Below, one piece after another: positions 1 through 4,672 of a stretch of 5,375 nt of DNA. Source of the DNA: Lysobacteraceae bacterium (GTDB lineage Bacteria; Pseudomonadota; Gammaproteobacteria; DSM-19610); NCBI GenBank assembly GCA_020201295.1, contig JAIVHA010000206.1, positions 1 to 5,375 of the forward strand, written 5' to 3'. Position numbers and translations under genes: made by a program. The notes beneath the pieces were generated by a model, which was given only the letters and a program-made list of their open reading frames with translations, searched no databases and was not told the DNA's origin. Within the stretch, counting starts at the first letter, position 1. Each line of letters begins with the position of its first letter.

Positions 1-429
1 CTGGCCAACCTGCTGCTTGTCCGCGCCTTTTACGACGATCTCCGTCTGGCTCGGGGTTTCGATCGTCACGCCTTCCGGCACTTCGAAATTCACCGGGTGG
101 GAAAAACCCAGCGTCAGGTTCAGGACCTTGCCCTGCACCTGGGCGCGGTAACCGACACCCACCAGGTCGAGCCTGCGCTCAAAGCCCTGCGTGACGCCCA
201 ACACCATGTTATTCAACAATGCGCGCGTGGTACCGGCCAGCGCATTGGCTTCCTTGGATTCATCATTGGAGCTGAAGTTAAGCTCGCTGCCTTCCTGCTT
301 AATGGTGACAAGTTTATGAACCGAGTGCACAAGCGTGCCCTTGGTGCCCTTGATGGTCACGTGCTGACCTTCCATTTTCAGTTCAACACCAGCGGGCAGA
401 ACCACCGGATATTTTGCAATTCGAGACAT
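1..429 (-). CDS. rplF: 50S ribosomal protein L6 (uL6), 3' end cut by window edge
   Basis: L6 binds 23S rRNA near the sarcin-ricin loop and the base of the L7/L12 stalk on the 50S subunit. The first 143 codons are visible, of about 177 usual for the family. The protein opens MSRIAKYPVVLPAGVELKM, close to the E. coli start, and carries the conserved stretches TRALLNNMV, LVGVGYRAQV and LGFSHPV, followed by TQTEIVVKGADKQ-VGQ at the window edge. These cover the N-terminal L6 domain and the start of the second one. The ATG lies 14 nt after the rpsH stop codon. Its ribosome binding site is mediocre: AGAAGG sits only 2 nt from the ATG, with a GAG at 9 nt, so coupling to rpsH translation is likely (inference). 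Identity is certain; the C-terminal 30 to 35 residues lie outside the window. Confidence 0.98.
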   Translation of the reverse strand, partial: MSRIAKYPVVLPAGVELKMEGQHVTIKGTKGTLVHSVHKLVTIKQEGSELNFSSNDESKEANALAGTTRALLNNMVLGVTQGFERRLDLVGVGYRAQVQGKVLNLTLGFSHPVNFEVPEGVTIETPSQTEIVVKGADKQQVGQ

Positions 430-443
430 AGCCTTCTACTCGC

Positions 444-836
444 TTAGGAGATATAACACAGCACTTCACCACCTTCACCGGCGACGCGTGCAGCGCGATC
501 ACTCATCACACCCTTGGAGGTGGAAACAATGGCCACACCGAGCCCACCCTGTACGCTCGGCAGATCGTCCTTGCCCTTGTAGATGCGCAGACCAGGCCGA
601 CTTACCCGCTCGATCCGCTCAATGACCGGCTTGCCCTCATAGTACTTCAAGGTGATGCCGAGCACAGGCTTTCCGTCCACGTCCTCAACGGCGTATTCGC
701 TGATATAGCCTTGCGACTTGAGCACCTCGGCAATGGCCTGCTTCTTGCTGGAAGCCGGCATTGTTACCTTGGCCTTGTTCGCGGACTGACCGTTGCGAAT
801 TCGGGTCAGCATGTCGGCAATGGGATCCGTCATCAT
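444..836 (-). CDS. rpsH: 30S ribosomal protein S8 (uS8)
   Basis: S8 is a primary 16S rRNA binder that organises the central domain, contacting helix 21. In E. coli it is also the autogenous translational repressor of the spc operon. The product is 130 residues, the same as E. coli. It begins MMTDPIADMLTRIRNGQ and contains SRPGLRIYK (about residues 79-87) and the hallmark C-terminal STSKGVMSDRAAR with GGEVLCYIS at the end, the RNA-binding part of the family. Two ATGs are adjacent. AGAGG at 847-851 is 10 nt from the first and 13 nt from the second, so I chose the first; the alternative removes one residue. The gene follows the broken rpsN after a 57-nt gap and precedes rplF by 14 nt. Confidence 0.98.
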   Translation of the reverse strand: MMTDPIADMLTRIRNGQSANKAKVTMPASSKKQAIAEVLKSQGYISEYAVEDVDGKPVLGITLKYYEGKPVIERIERVSRPGLRIYKGKDDLPSVQGGLGVAIVSTSKGVMSDRAARVAGEGGEVLCYIS

Positions 837-846
837 GTGGCGGTTA

Positions 847-851
847 CCTCT
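847..851 (-). promoter_or_regulatory. Shine-Dalgarno site of rpsH
   Basis: AGAGG on the mRNA strand lies 10 nt before the first of two adjacent ATG codons of rpsH. It favours the upstream ATG. As a fairly strong site it could let rpsH be initiated independently of rpsN, whose translation start is missing in this sequence (the second point is inference). Confidence 0.7.
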
Positions 852-876
852 GTAAGAAATTCTGTTGCAATCAATA

Positions 877-900
877 CTGGTTCAGGCAATGCCCTACCAG
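877..900 (-). other. Possible mRNA stem-loop over the rpsN stop codon
   Basis: On the mRNA strand CTGGT (900-896) can pair with ACCAG (881-877), and inside it GGC can pair with GCC around an ATT loop. This gives a 5-bp outer and a 3-bp inner helix separated by a small internal loop. The rpsN TAG stop lies in the 5' arm. No run of U follows, so it does not look like an intrinsic terminator. Whether it forms or matters is unknown. Confidence 0.3.
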
Positions 901-1106
901 CTGGCCTTTACCAGGCCCGGAATATCACCGCGCATGGCTGCTTCGCGTAACTTGTTGCGCGCCAGGCCGAATTTACGATAGAAACCGTGGGGACGACCCG
1001 TGATGCGGCAGCGATTACGCTGGCGCGAGGCGCTGGAATCGCGCGGCAGTGCCTGCAGCCTTAGCTGTGCCGCGAAGCGTTCCTCATCTGACTCGTCTTT
1101 CCTCAG
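894..1106 (-). pseudogene. rpsN: 30S ribosomal protein S14 (uS14, zinc-free type), 5' part and start codon missing
   Basis: S14 binds the 3' major (head) domain of 16S rRNA late in 30S assembly. The open frame encodes 70 residues ending in GLVKASW-stop, with LPRDSSASRQRNRCR, TGRPHGFYRKFGLAR and REAAMRGDIPG, all diagnostic of uS14. It aligns without a gap to E. coli residues 32-101. Only one cysteine is present (in RNRCR), so this is the long, zinc-free type. The first 31 or so residues, including the basic KxSMxxR-type N-terminus, are absent. Going upstream, the frame has no ATG, GTG or TTG; its first codon is a CTG (1106-1104) overlapping the rplE TGA, and a TAA (1109-1107) closes it. The first in-frame ATG is at residue 58. 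An apparent rplE-to-rpsN deletion of roughly 100 nt explains this. S14 is essential in E. coli, so either a second copy exists or the sequence is wrong here. The protein identity is sure; the cause of truncation is not. Confidence 0.9.
1101..1104 (-). promoter_or_regulatory. Orphaned Shine-Dalgarno site at the rplE/rpsN junction
   Basis: GAGG overlaps the rplE stop codon (TGAGG). Seven nt further on is a GACGA (1097-1093); an ATG beginning at its last A would be ideally spaced. The A is instead followed by G, and the sequence is already mid-S14. This looks like the original rpsN ribosome binding site left behind after loss of the start region (inference). The nearest actual ATG (1087-1085) is 13 nt away and opens an 8-codon frame that is not the S14 frame. 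Confidence 0.5.
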
Positions 1107-1642
1107 TTACGGAAGGGGAAGCTGAAAGCGCTAAGCAGCGCACGACCTTCCTCGTCCGTTTTCGCAGTAGTGGTGATCGTGATATCCATGCCACGGATCG
1201 CATCGATCTTGTCGTAATCGATCTCTGGGAAGATGATCTGTTCCTTCACGCCCATATTGTAATTGCCACGGCCATCGAACGACTTTCCGTTCACGCCACG
1301 GAAGTCACGAATACGCGGGATCGCAATGGTGACCAGGCGGTCCAGGAACTCATACATCATGGCACGGCGCAGCGTCACCTTGCAGCCAATGGGCCAGCCT
1401 TCGCGCACCTTGAACCCGGCAACGGATTTGCGTGCCTTGGTGATCACTGGTTTCTGGCCGGCGATCTTGATCATGTCACCTACGGCATGATCAAGGATTT
1501 TTTTGTCGCCAGTCGCCTCGCCAACACCCATGTTTAGGGTGATCTTGGTGATCTTCGGAACTTCCATGACATTCCCGTAGCTGAACTGCTCCATGAGCTT
1601 GCCAACCACGACATCACGATAATGTTGCTGCAATCTTGCCAT
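1103..1642 (-). CDS. rplE: 50S ribosomal protein L5 (uL5)
   Basis: L5 binds 5S rRNA and helps anchor it in the central protuberance of the 50S subunit, where it also takes part in the bridge to S13. The product is 179 residues, exactly the E. coli length. It starts MARLQQHYRD and carries the conserved KITLNMGVGEA (about 33-43), GQKPVITKARKSVAGFKVR, IGCKVTLR, IPRIRDFRG, SFDGRGNYNMGVKEQIIFPEIDYDKID, and ends DEEGRALLSAFSFPFRN. It is therefore complete at both ends even though the next gene is damaged directly after its TGA. The ATG lies 16 nt after the rplX stop, with AGG 8 nt upstream. In E. coli this start region is where S8 represses the spc operon. Confidence 0.98.
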   Translation of the reverse strand: MARLQQHYRDVVVGKLMEQFSYGNVMEVPKITKITLNMGVGEATGDKKILDHAVGDMIKIAGQKPVITKARKSVAGFKVREGWPIGCKVTLRRAMMYEFLDRLVTIAIPRIRDFRGVNGKSFDGRGNYNMGVKEQIIFPEIDYDKIDAIRGMDITITTTAKTDEEGRALLSAFSFPFRN

Positions 1643-1649
1643 GACTTAA

Positions 1650-1664
1650 ACCTGTCTCTCAGGC
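1650..1664 (-). promoter_or_regulatory. Small hairpin holding the rplX stop and the rplE Shine-Dalgarno
   Basis: On the mRNA, GCCTG can pair with CAGGT around an AGAGA loop (four Watson-Crick pairs plus a G-U). The 5' arm and loop contain the rplX TGA, and the 3' arm contains the AGG that serves as rplE ribosome binding site. A ribosome terminating rplX would open it, so it could couple rplE to rplX. It sits where E. coli S8 acts on spc mRNA, but I cannot show the 16S helix-21-like core, so S8 binding is speculation. The stem is short. Confidence 0.3.
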
Positions 1665-1979
1665 GTCCACGACTTCGTTCGTGGACTTGAAAAAACGCAC
1701 CTTTTTGCCGTCTTCCAGCGTACGGACCCCAATCCGGTCACCCTCCTTGGTTTGCGGATTATACAGCATCACGTTGGATACATGGATGGACATTTCCTTC
1801 TCAATGATCCCGCCAGCCACTCCCGCATTGGGATTGGCCTTCTGATGCTTTTTTACCACGTTGACGTTTTCGACGACCACGCGATCCAATTCCGACACCA
1901 CCTTCAATACGGTGCCACGTTTGCCGCTATCTTTTCCGGTAATGACGATCACATCATCACCTTTCTTGATCTTTTGCAT
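1659..1979 (-). CDS. rplX: 50S ribosomal protein L24 (uL24)
   Basis: L24 is one of the two assembly-initiating proteins of the 50S subunit; it binds the 5' region of 23S rRNA and sits at the rim of the exit tunnel. The product is 106 residues (E. coli 104). A KOW motif is plain near the N-terminus, GDDVIVITGKDSGKRGTVLKV (about residues 7-27). It is followed by the family stretches NVVKKHQK, GGIIEKEMSIHVSNVML and DGKKVRFFKS. The ATG is preceded by a strong GGAGG (1987-1991) with 7-nt spacing, and the gene begins 16 nt after the rplN stop. The short C-terminal tail ends NEVVDA and varies in the family. Confidence 0.98.
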   Translation of the reverse strand: MQKIKKGDDVIVITGKDSGKRGTVLKVVSELDRVVVENVNVVKKHQKANPNAGVAGGIIEKEMSIHVSNVMLYNPQTKEGDRIGVRTLEDGKKVRFFKSTNEVVDA

Positions 1980-1995
1980 GTCTATGCCTCCGCGC

Positions 1996-2364
1996 CTACA
2001 GCACTTCGGGTGCGAGGGAGATGATCTTCATGAACTTCTCACTGCGCAGTTCGCGGGTCACAGGCCCGAAAATACGAGTCCCGATGGGCTGATGCTGGTT
2101 GTTCAGCAGCACAGCAGCATTTCCATCGAAGCGAATCAGCGAGCCATCGGGACGACGAACGCCCTTGGCGGTGCGCACCACAACGGCATTGTACACTTCG
2201 CCCTTCTTGACCTTGCCGCGAGGAATCGCTTCCTTCACGCTGACCTTGATGATGTCGCCAATATTGGCATAACGGCGATGCGAACCGCCCAGTACTTTAA
2301 TGCACTGCAGGCGGCGCGCCCCACTGTTGTCGGCGACATCCAGGATGGTTTGCATCTGGATCAT
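1996..2364 (-). CDS. rplN: 50S ribosomal protein L14 (uL14)
   Basis: L14 lies on the interface side of the 50S subunit, contacts L19 and forms an intersubunit bridge with 16S rRNA; it is also the docking site of the silencing factor RsfS. The product is 122 residues (E. coli 123). It starts MIQMQTILDVADNSGARR and contains CIKVLGGSHRRYA, IKEAIPRG-type sequence as VKEAIPRGKVKKGE, VVVRTAKGVRRPDGS, IRFDGNAAVLLN, and ends GTRIFGPVTRELRSEKFMKIISLAPEVL in three overlapping blocks, all typical. The frame stays open a further 39 codons upstream, but that part lies inside rpsQ and has no L14 counterpart, so I start at the MIQ methionine. The ribosome binding site is weak (GTGGGA, about 8 nt upstream). 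In E. coli this is the first gene of the spc operon. Confidence 0.98.
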   Translation of the reverse strand: MIQMQTILDVADNSGARRLQCIKVLGGSHRRYANIGDIIKVSVKEAIPRGKVKKGEVYNAVVVRTAKGVRRPDGSLIRFDGNAAVLLNNQHQPIGTRIFGPVTRELRSEKFMKIISLAPEVL

Positions 2365-2414
2365 GGCTCTATCCCACCAAAAACCGTACTGTAAATTCCA
2401 AATGAGCGGCCGGC
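2365..2414 (-). other. rpsQ-rplN gap (S10/spc operon boundary)
   Basis: This 50-nt gap marks the boundary between the classical S10 and spc operons. E. coli has a longer spacer here with the spc promoter. Here a TTTACA resembles a -35 box, but the best -10 candidates 16 to 18 nt on match only three of six positions, and a start from them would fall at or inside the rplN start codon. I see no terminator hairpin either. Read-through from the S10 genes is the simplest reading (inference). Confidence 0.5.
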
Positions 2415-2678
2415 TTAGCCAGCAGCCCGCTCCATAACCTTGACCAGGGTCCAAAACTTGGTCTTGGACATGGGTCGGCATTCCTGAATAGTGACCAGAT
2501 CACCTTCCTGGCACTCATTGTTCTCGTCGTGAATGTGCAGCTTGGTCGACCGACGGATGTACTTGCCATACAGCGGGTGAGGCACCTTGCGCTCCACCAA
2601 CACCGTGGCGCTCTTGTCCATCTTGTTGCTGACCACACGACCGGTGATGGTCCGGATTGCGATTGCTTCGTCACTCAT
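2415..2678 (-). CDS. rpsQ: 30S ribosomal protein S17 (uS17)
   Basis: S17 is a primary 16S rRNA binding protein of the 5' domain with an OB fold. The product is 87 residues (E. coli 84); the three or so extra residues are at the N-terminus (MSDEAIAIRT). Conserved parts are GRVVSNKMDKSATVLVER, HPLYGKYIRRSTKLHIHDENNEC given here as two pieces (HPLYGKYIRRS, TKLHIHDENNEC), GDLVTIQECRPMSKTKFW and TLVKVMERA. The ATG overlaps the rpmC stop as ATGA, a classic arrangement for coupled translation of the two genes. It is the last gene of the S10 operon in E. coli. Confidence 0.98.
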   Translation of the reverse strand: MSDEAIAIRTITGRVVSNKMDKSATVLVERKVPHPLYGKYIRRSTKLHIHDENNECQEGDLVTIQECRPMSKTKFWTLVKVMERAAG

Positions 2679-2878
2679 GACGCATCACCTGCCCTTGTCT
2701 TTTCACTCATAATCGTCTTCACGCGCGCGATATTCCGCCGCACCTTCTTGACCTGGTCAGGACGGGACAATTGCCCGGTACCTTTCTGCATACGCAGGTT
2801 GAACTGTTCACGTAGCAGGCCTTCGAGTTCCTGCTGGAGATCAGCTACATTTTTGTCTCGCATGGTGTTCGCCTTCAT
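2675..2878 (-). CDS. rpmC: 50S ribosomal protein L29 (uL29)
   Basis: L29 is a small helical-hairpin protein beside L23 at the polypeptide exit tunnel, next to the docking site of trigger factor and SRP. With the start chosen here it has 67 residues (E. coli 63), beginning MKANTMRDKNVADLQQEL and carrying the signature LLREQFNLRMQ and VRRNIARVKTIMSEK. A GTG three nt earlier (2881) would give a longer form, MMKAN. I chose the ATG at 2878 because AGGTG stands 7 nt before it and the family begins MKA. The start overlaps the rplP stop as TGATG, and the stop overlaps the rpsQ start as ATGA, so three genes are coupled. Confidence 0.96.
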   Translation of the reverse strand: MKANTMRDKNVADLQQELEGLLREQFNLRMQKGTGQLSRPDQVKKVRRNIARVKTIMSEKTRAGDAS

Positions 2879-3291
2879 CACATCACCTGTCGATTTACAA
2901 AGGCGACCTTGAAGGGAAGCTTGGCCGCGGCCAGGCGAAACGCCTCGCGTGCCACTTCCTCACCCACGCCTTCCATTTCATACAGCACGCGGCCGGGCTG
3001 GATCTTGGCGACCCAGTATTCCACGTTGCCCTTACCCTTGCCCATACGCACTTCAATAGGCTTTTTGGTAATCGGCACATCCGGGAACACGCGAATCCAG
3101 ATCTTGCCACCGCGCTTGACGTGGCGGCTGATGGCACGACGTGCCGCCTCGATCTGGCGCGCCGTCAGCTGGCCACGAGAGATAGACTTGAGTCCGAACT
3201 CGCCGAAACTCACCTTGTCGCCCCGATTGGCCAAGCCCCGATTACGGGACTTCTGCTGCTTGCGGAACTTCGTTCTTTTGGGCTGTAACAT
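2878..3291 (-). CDS. rplP: 50S ribosomal protein L16 (uL16)
   Basis: L16 binds 23S rRNA between the A-site and the central protuberance, where it helps position tRNA acceptor arms. The product is 137 residues (E. coli 136). It opens MLQPKRTKFRKQQKSRNRG and has FGLKSISRGQLTARQIEAAR, GKIWIRVFP, VRMGKGKGNVEYWVAKIQPG, LYEMEGVGEEVAREAFRLA and AAKLPFK. Arg82 here aligns with E. coli Arg81, the residue that the oxygenase RoxA (YcfD) hydroxylates in E. coli. GGAG stands 9 nt before the ATG in a 14-nt gap after rpsC. The stop overlaps the rpmC start. Confidence 0.98.
   Translation of the reverse strand: MLQPKRTKFRKQQKSRNRGLANRGDKVSFGEFGLKSISRGQLTARQIEAARRAISRHVKRGGKIWIRVFPDVPITKKPIEVRMGKGKGNVEYWVAKIQPGRVLYEMEGVGEEVAREAFRLAAAKLPFKVAFVNRQVM
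2884..2888 (-). promoter_or_regulatory. Shine-Dalgarno site deciding the rpmC start
   Basis: AGGTG lies in the last codons of rplP. The AGG core is 7 nt from the ATG at 2878 but only 4 nt from the in-frame GTG at 2881, which favours the ATG. The start codon shares one base with the rplP TGA. Confidence 0.6.
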
Positions 3292-3305
3292 ACTTAACCG
3301 CTCCG

Positions 3306-3986
3306 TTACTTGGCCGCCGCTTTCTTGGCGGGCTCAGCTTCTGCAACTTGTTCGTCTCGATCCAGGATCTCGCCCTTGAATACCCATACCTTCACGCCGA
3401 TCACGCCATAGGTGGTGTGGGCTTCATAGAAGCCGTAATCGATATCCGCGCGCAGCGTATGCAAGGGCACGCGACCTTCTCGATACCATTCGCTACGTGC
3501 GATTTCCGCGCCATTCAAGCGTCCGGCTACATTGATCTTGATGCCCTCGGCACCCAATCGCATGGCATTGGTTACGGCGCGCTTCATGGCGCGACGGAAC
3601 ATGATGCGGCGCTCCAGCTGCTGAGCGACACCCTCTGCGACCAGCTGGGCATCGGTCTCTGGCTTGCGGATTTCCTCGATGCTGATGTGCACCGGAATGC
3701 CCATCATCTTCGATACTTCCGCGCGCAGCTTGTCGATATCCTCACCCTTCTTGCCGATCACGATGCCGGGACGAGCCGTGTGAATGGTGATCAAGGCATT
3801 GCTGGCGGGCCGTTCGATCTGCACCCGGCTTACGGACGCGCGCGAGAGCCGCTCGCGGATGAATGCGCGCACCTTCAGATCAATATTCAGGTAGTCCGCG
3901 AAATTCCTGGAATCCGCATACCACTTGGAGGTCCAATCCTTGACGATGCCAAGGCGGATACCGGTCGGATGTACTTTTTGACCCAT
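3306..3986 (-). CDS. rpsC: 30S ribosomal protein S3 (uS3)
   Basis: S3 is in the head of the 30S subunit at the mRNA entry tunnel and, with S4 and S5, gives the ribosome its mRNA helicase activity. The product is 226 residues (E. coli 233). It begins MGQKVHPTGIRLGI. A type II KH domain is present with the loop GKKG at residues 78-81 in PGIVIGKKGEDI. The C-terminal domain has RRAMKRAV at 131-138; Arg131, Arg132 and Lys135 match the E. coli residues implicated in helicase activity. NVAGRLNGAEIARSEWYREG and LHTLRADIDYGFYEAHTTYG follow, then a short basic-acidic tail ending EPAKKAAAK, which is variable in the family. The ribosome binding site is weak (GAGA about 7 nt upstream) and the gap to rplV is 50 nt. 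Confidence 0.98.
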   Translation of the reverse strand: MGQKVHPTGIRLGIVKDWTSKWYADSRNFADYLNIDLKVRAFIRERLSRASVSRVQIERPASNALITIHTARPGIVIGKKGEDIDKLRAEVSKMMGIPVHISIEEIRKPETDAQLVAEGVAQQLERRIMFRRAMKRAVTNAMRLGAEGIKINVAGRLNGAEIARSEWYREGRVPLHTLRADIDYGFYEAHTTYGVIGVKVWVFKGEILDRDEQVAEAEPAKKAAAK

Positions 3987-4036
3987 GCCGTTTTCTCTAC
4001 GTTACATTCGTTCGTTTAGTCGGATGCCACGACGCC

Positions 4037-4369
4037 TTAGCGTTCGTCGACTGTCACAGTGATGTGACTGGTGCGCTTCAGGATACGGTTACCACGACCC
4101 TTGGCGCGCGCTTCGAAGCGCTTTAGCACCGGCCCTTCGTTTACAAAAACCTTGGCGATCTTCAATTCATCCACATCAGCCCCGGCATTGTGCTCGGCAT
4201 TGGCGATAGCGGACTCCAGCACCTTGCGCATGATCTGCGCCGCCTTCTTGTTGCTGAAGGTCAGGGTTTCAAGGGCTCGTTCCACCGGCATGCCGCGCAC
4301 CAGGTCTGCCACCAAGCGTACTTTCTGCGGAGAAATTCGCGCATGACTGAGTTTTGCACTGACTTCCAT
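4037..4369 (-). CDS. rplV: 50S ribosomal protein L22 (uL22)
   Basis: L22 binds all domains of 23S rRNA and sends a beta hairpin into the exit tunnel, where with L4 it forms the constriction near the macrolide site. From the chosen start it has 110 residues, as in E. coli. The sequence MEVSAKLSHARISPQKVRLV, LVRGMPVERAL, NKKAAQIMRKVLESAIANAEHN and DELKIAKVFVNEGP is typical. The tunnel hairpin is VLKRFEARAKGRGNRILKRT (about 81-100). Residues Leu82-Lys83-Arg84 stand where E. coli has Met82-Lys83-Arg84, the triplet whose loss gives erythromycin resistance there; nothing is deleted here. Two ATGs are adjacent (4372 and 4369). GGAG is 4 nt from the first and 7 nt from the second, so I prefer the second. 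Only 8 nt separate the upstream ATG from the rpsS stop. Confidence 0.97.
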   Translation of the reverse strand: MEVSAKLSHARISPQKVRLVADLVRGMPVERALETLTFSNKKAAQIMRKVLESAIANAEHNAGADVDELKIAKVFVNEGPVLKRFEARAKGRGNRILKRTSHITVTVDER

Positions 4370-4376
4370 CATGGCT

Positions 4377-4380
4377 CTCC
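4377..4380 (-). promoter_or_regulatory. Shine-Dalgarno site deciding the rplV start
   Basis: GGAG directly follows the rpsS TAA stop. It is 4 nt from the ATG at 4372 and 7 nt from the ATG at 4369, so spacing favours the latter. Its position next to the stop codon suggests re-initiation after rpsS. Confidence 0.6.
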
Positions 4381-4653
4381 TTACTTCGCCTTCTTGTCGG
4401 CCGCATGGCCCTTGAAGGTACGGGTAGCCGCAAATTCACCCAGCTTGTGGCCCACCATGTTTTCGTTGATCAGCACCGGTACATGCTGTCGACCGTTATG
4501 AACCGCAATGGTCAGCCCAACCATGTCGGGCAGGATCATGGAGCGGCGCGACCAGGTCTTGATCGGCTTGCGACTGTTGGTGCTGACGGCTTCATCCACC
4601 TTCTTCATCAGATGGTGGTCGATGAATGGGCCTTTTTTGACTGAACGCGGCAC
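4381..4653 (-). CDS. rpsS: 30S ribosomal protein S19 (uS19), GTG start
   Basis: S19 is in the 30S head, forms a complex with S13 and contacts the 50S central protuberance and A-site region. The product is 90 residues (E. coli 92). It reads MPRSVKKGPFIDHHLMKKV, KTWSRRSMILPDMVGLTIAV, HNGRQHVPVLINENMVGHKL, GEFAATRTFKGHAADKKAK, the family pattern throughout. The start codon is GTG, not ATG: the MPRS-type N-terminus fits no other codon, and no in-frame ATG is near. AGAGG (4663-4667) stands 9 nt upstream. The gap to rplB is 19 nt and to rplV 8 nt. Confidence 0.98.
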   Translation of the reverse strand: MPRSVKKGPFIDHHLMKKVDEAVSTNSRKPIKTWSRRSMILPDMVGLTIAVHNGRQHVPVLINENMVGHKLGEFAATRTFKGHAADKKAK

Positions 4654-4662
4654 TGTATATAA

Positions 4663-4667
4663 CCTCT
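4663..4667 (-). promoter_or_regulatory. Shine-Dalgarno site of the rpsS GTG start
   Basis: AGAGG lies 9 nt before the GTG of rpsS. It confirms the GTG as start, together with the conserved PRSVKKGPF that follows directly. Confidence 0.65.
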
Positions 4668-4672
4668 ATCGA

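Noticed and set aside
1061..1087. A small frame from the ATG at 1087 after the rplE stop.
   Set aside because: It stops after 8 codons and is not in the S14 frame; it does not restore rpsN, and the GAGG is 13 nt away.
1861..2394. A 177-codon plus-strand open frame opposite rplX and rplN.
   Set aside because: It spans two well-identified genes and the gap between them antisense, with no recognisable domain.
2365..2400. A promoter with TTTACA as -35 box upstream of rplN.
   Set aside because: The -10 candidates at 16 to 18 nt match only 3 of 6 positions and would start transcription at or within the rplN start codon.
2365..2481. N-terminal extension of rplN by 39 codons into rpsQ.
   Set aside because: The family starts MIQ; the extension is out of frame within rpsQ and has no L14 similarity.
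4002..4007. An ATG-TAA start-stop pair in the rplV-rpsC gap.
   Set aside because: No Shine-Dalgarno precedes it and such a six-base match is likely by chance.
3348..4019. A 223-codon open frame on the plus strand opposite rpsC.
   Set aside because: Same reasoning: an antisense shadow of S3, which is conserved along its whole length in the minus frame.
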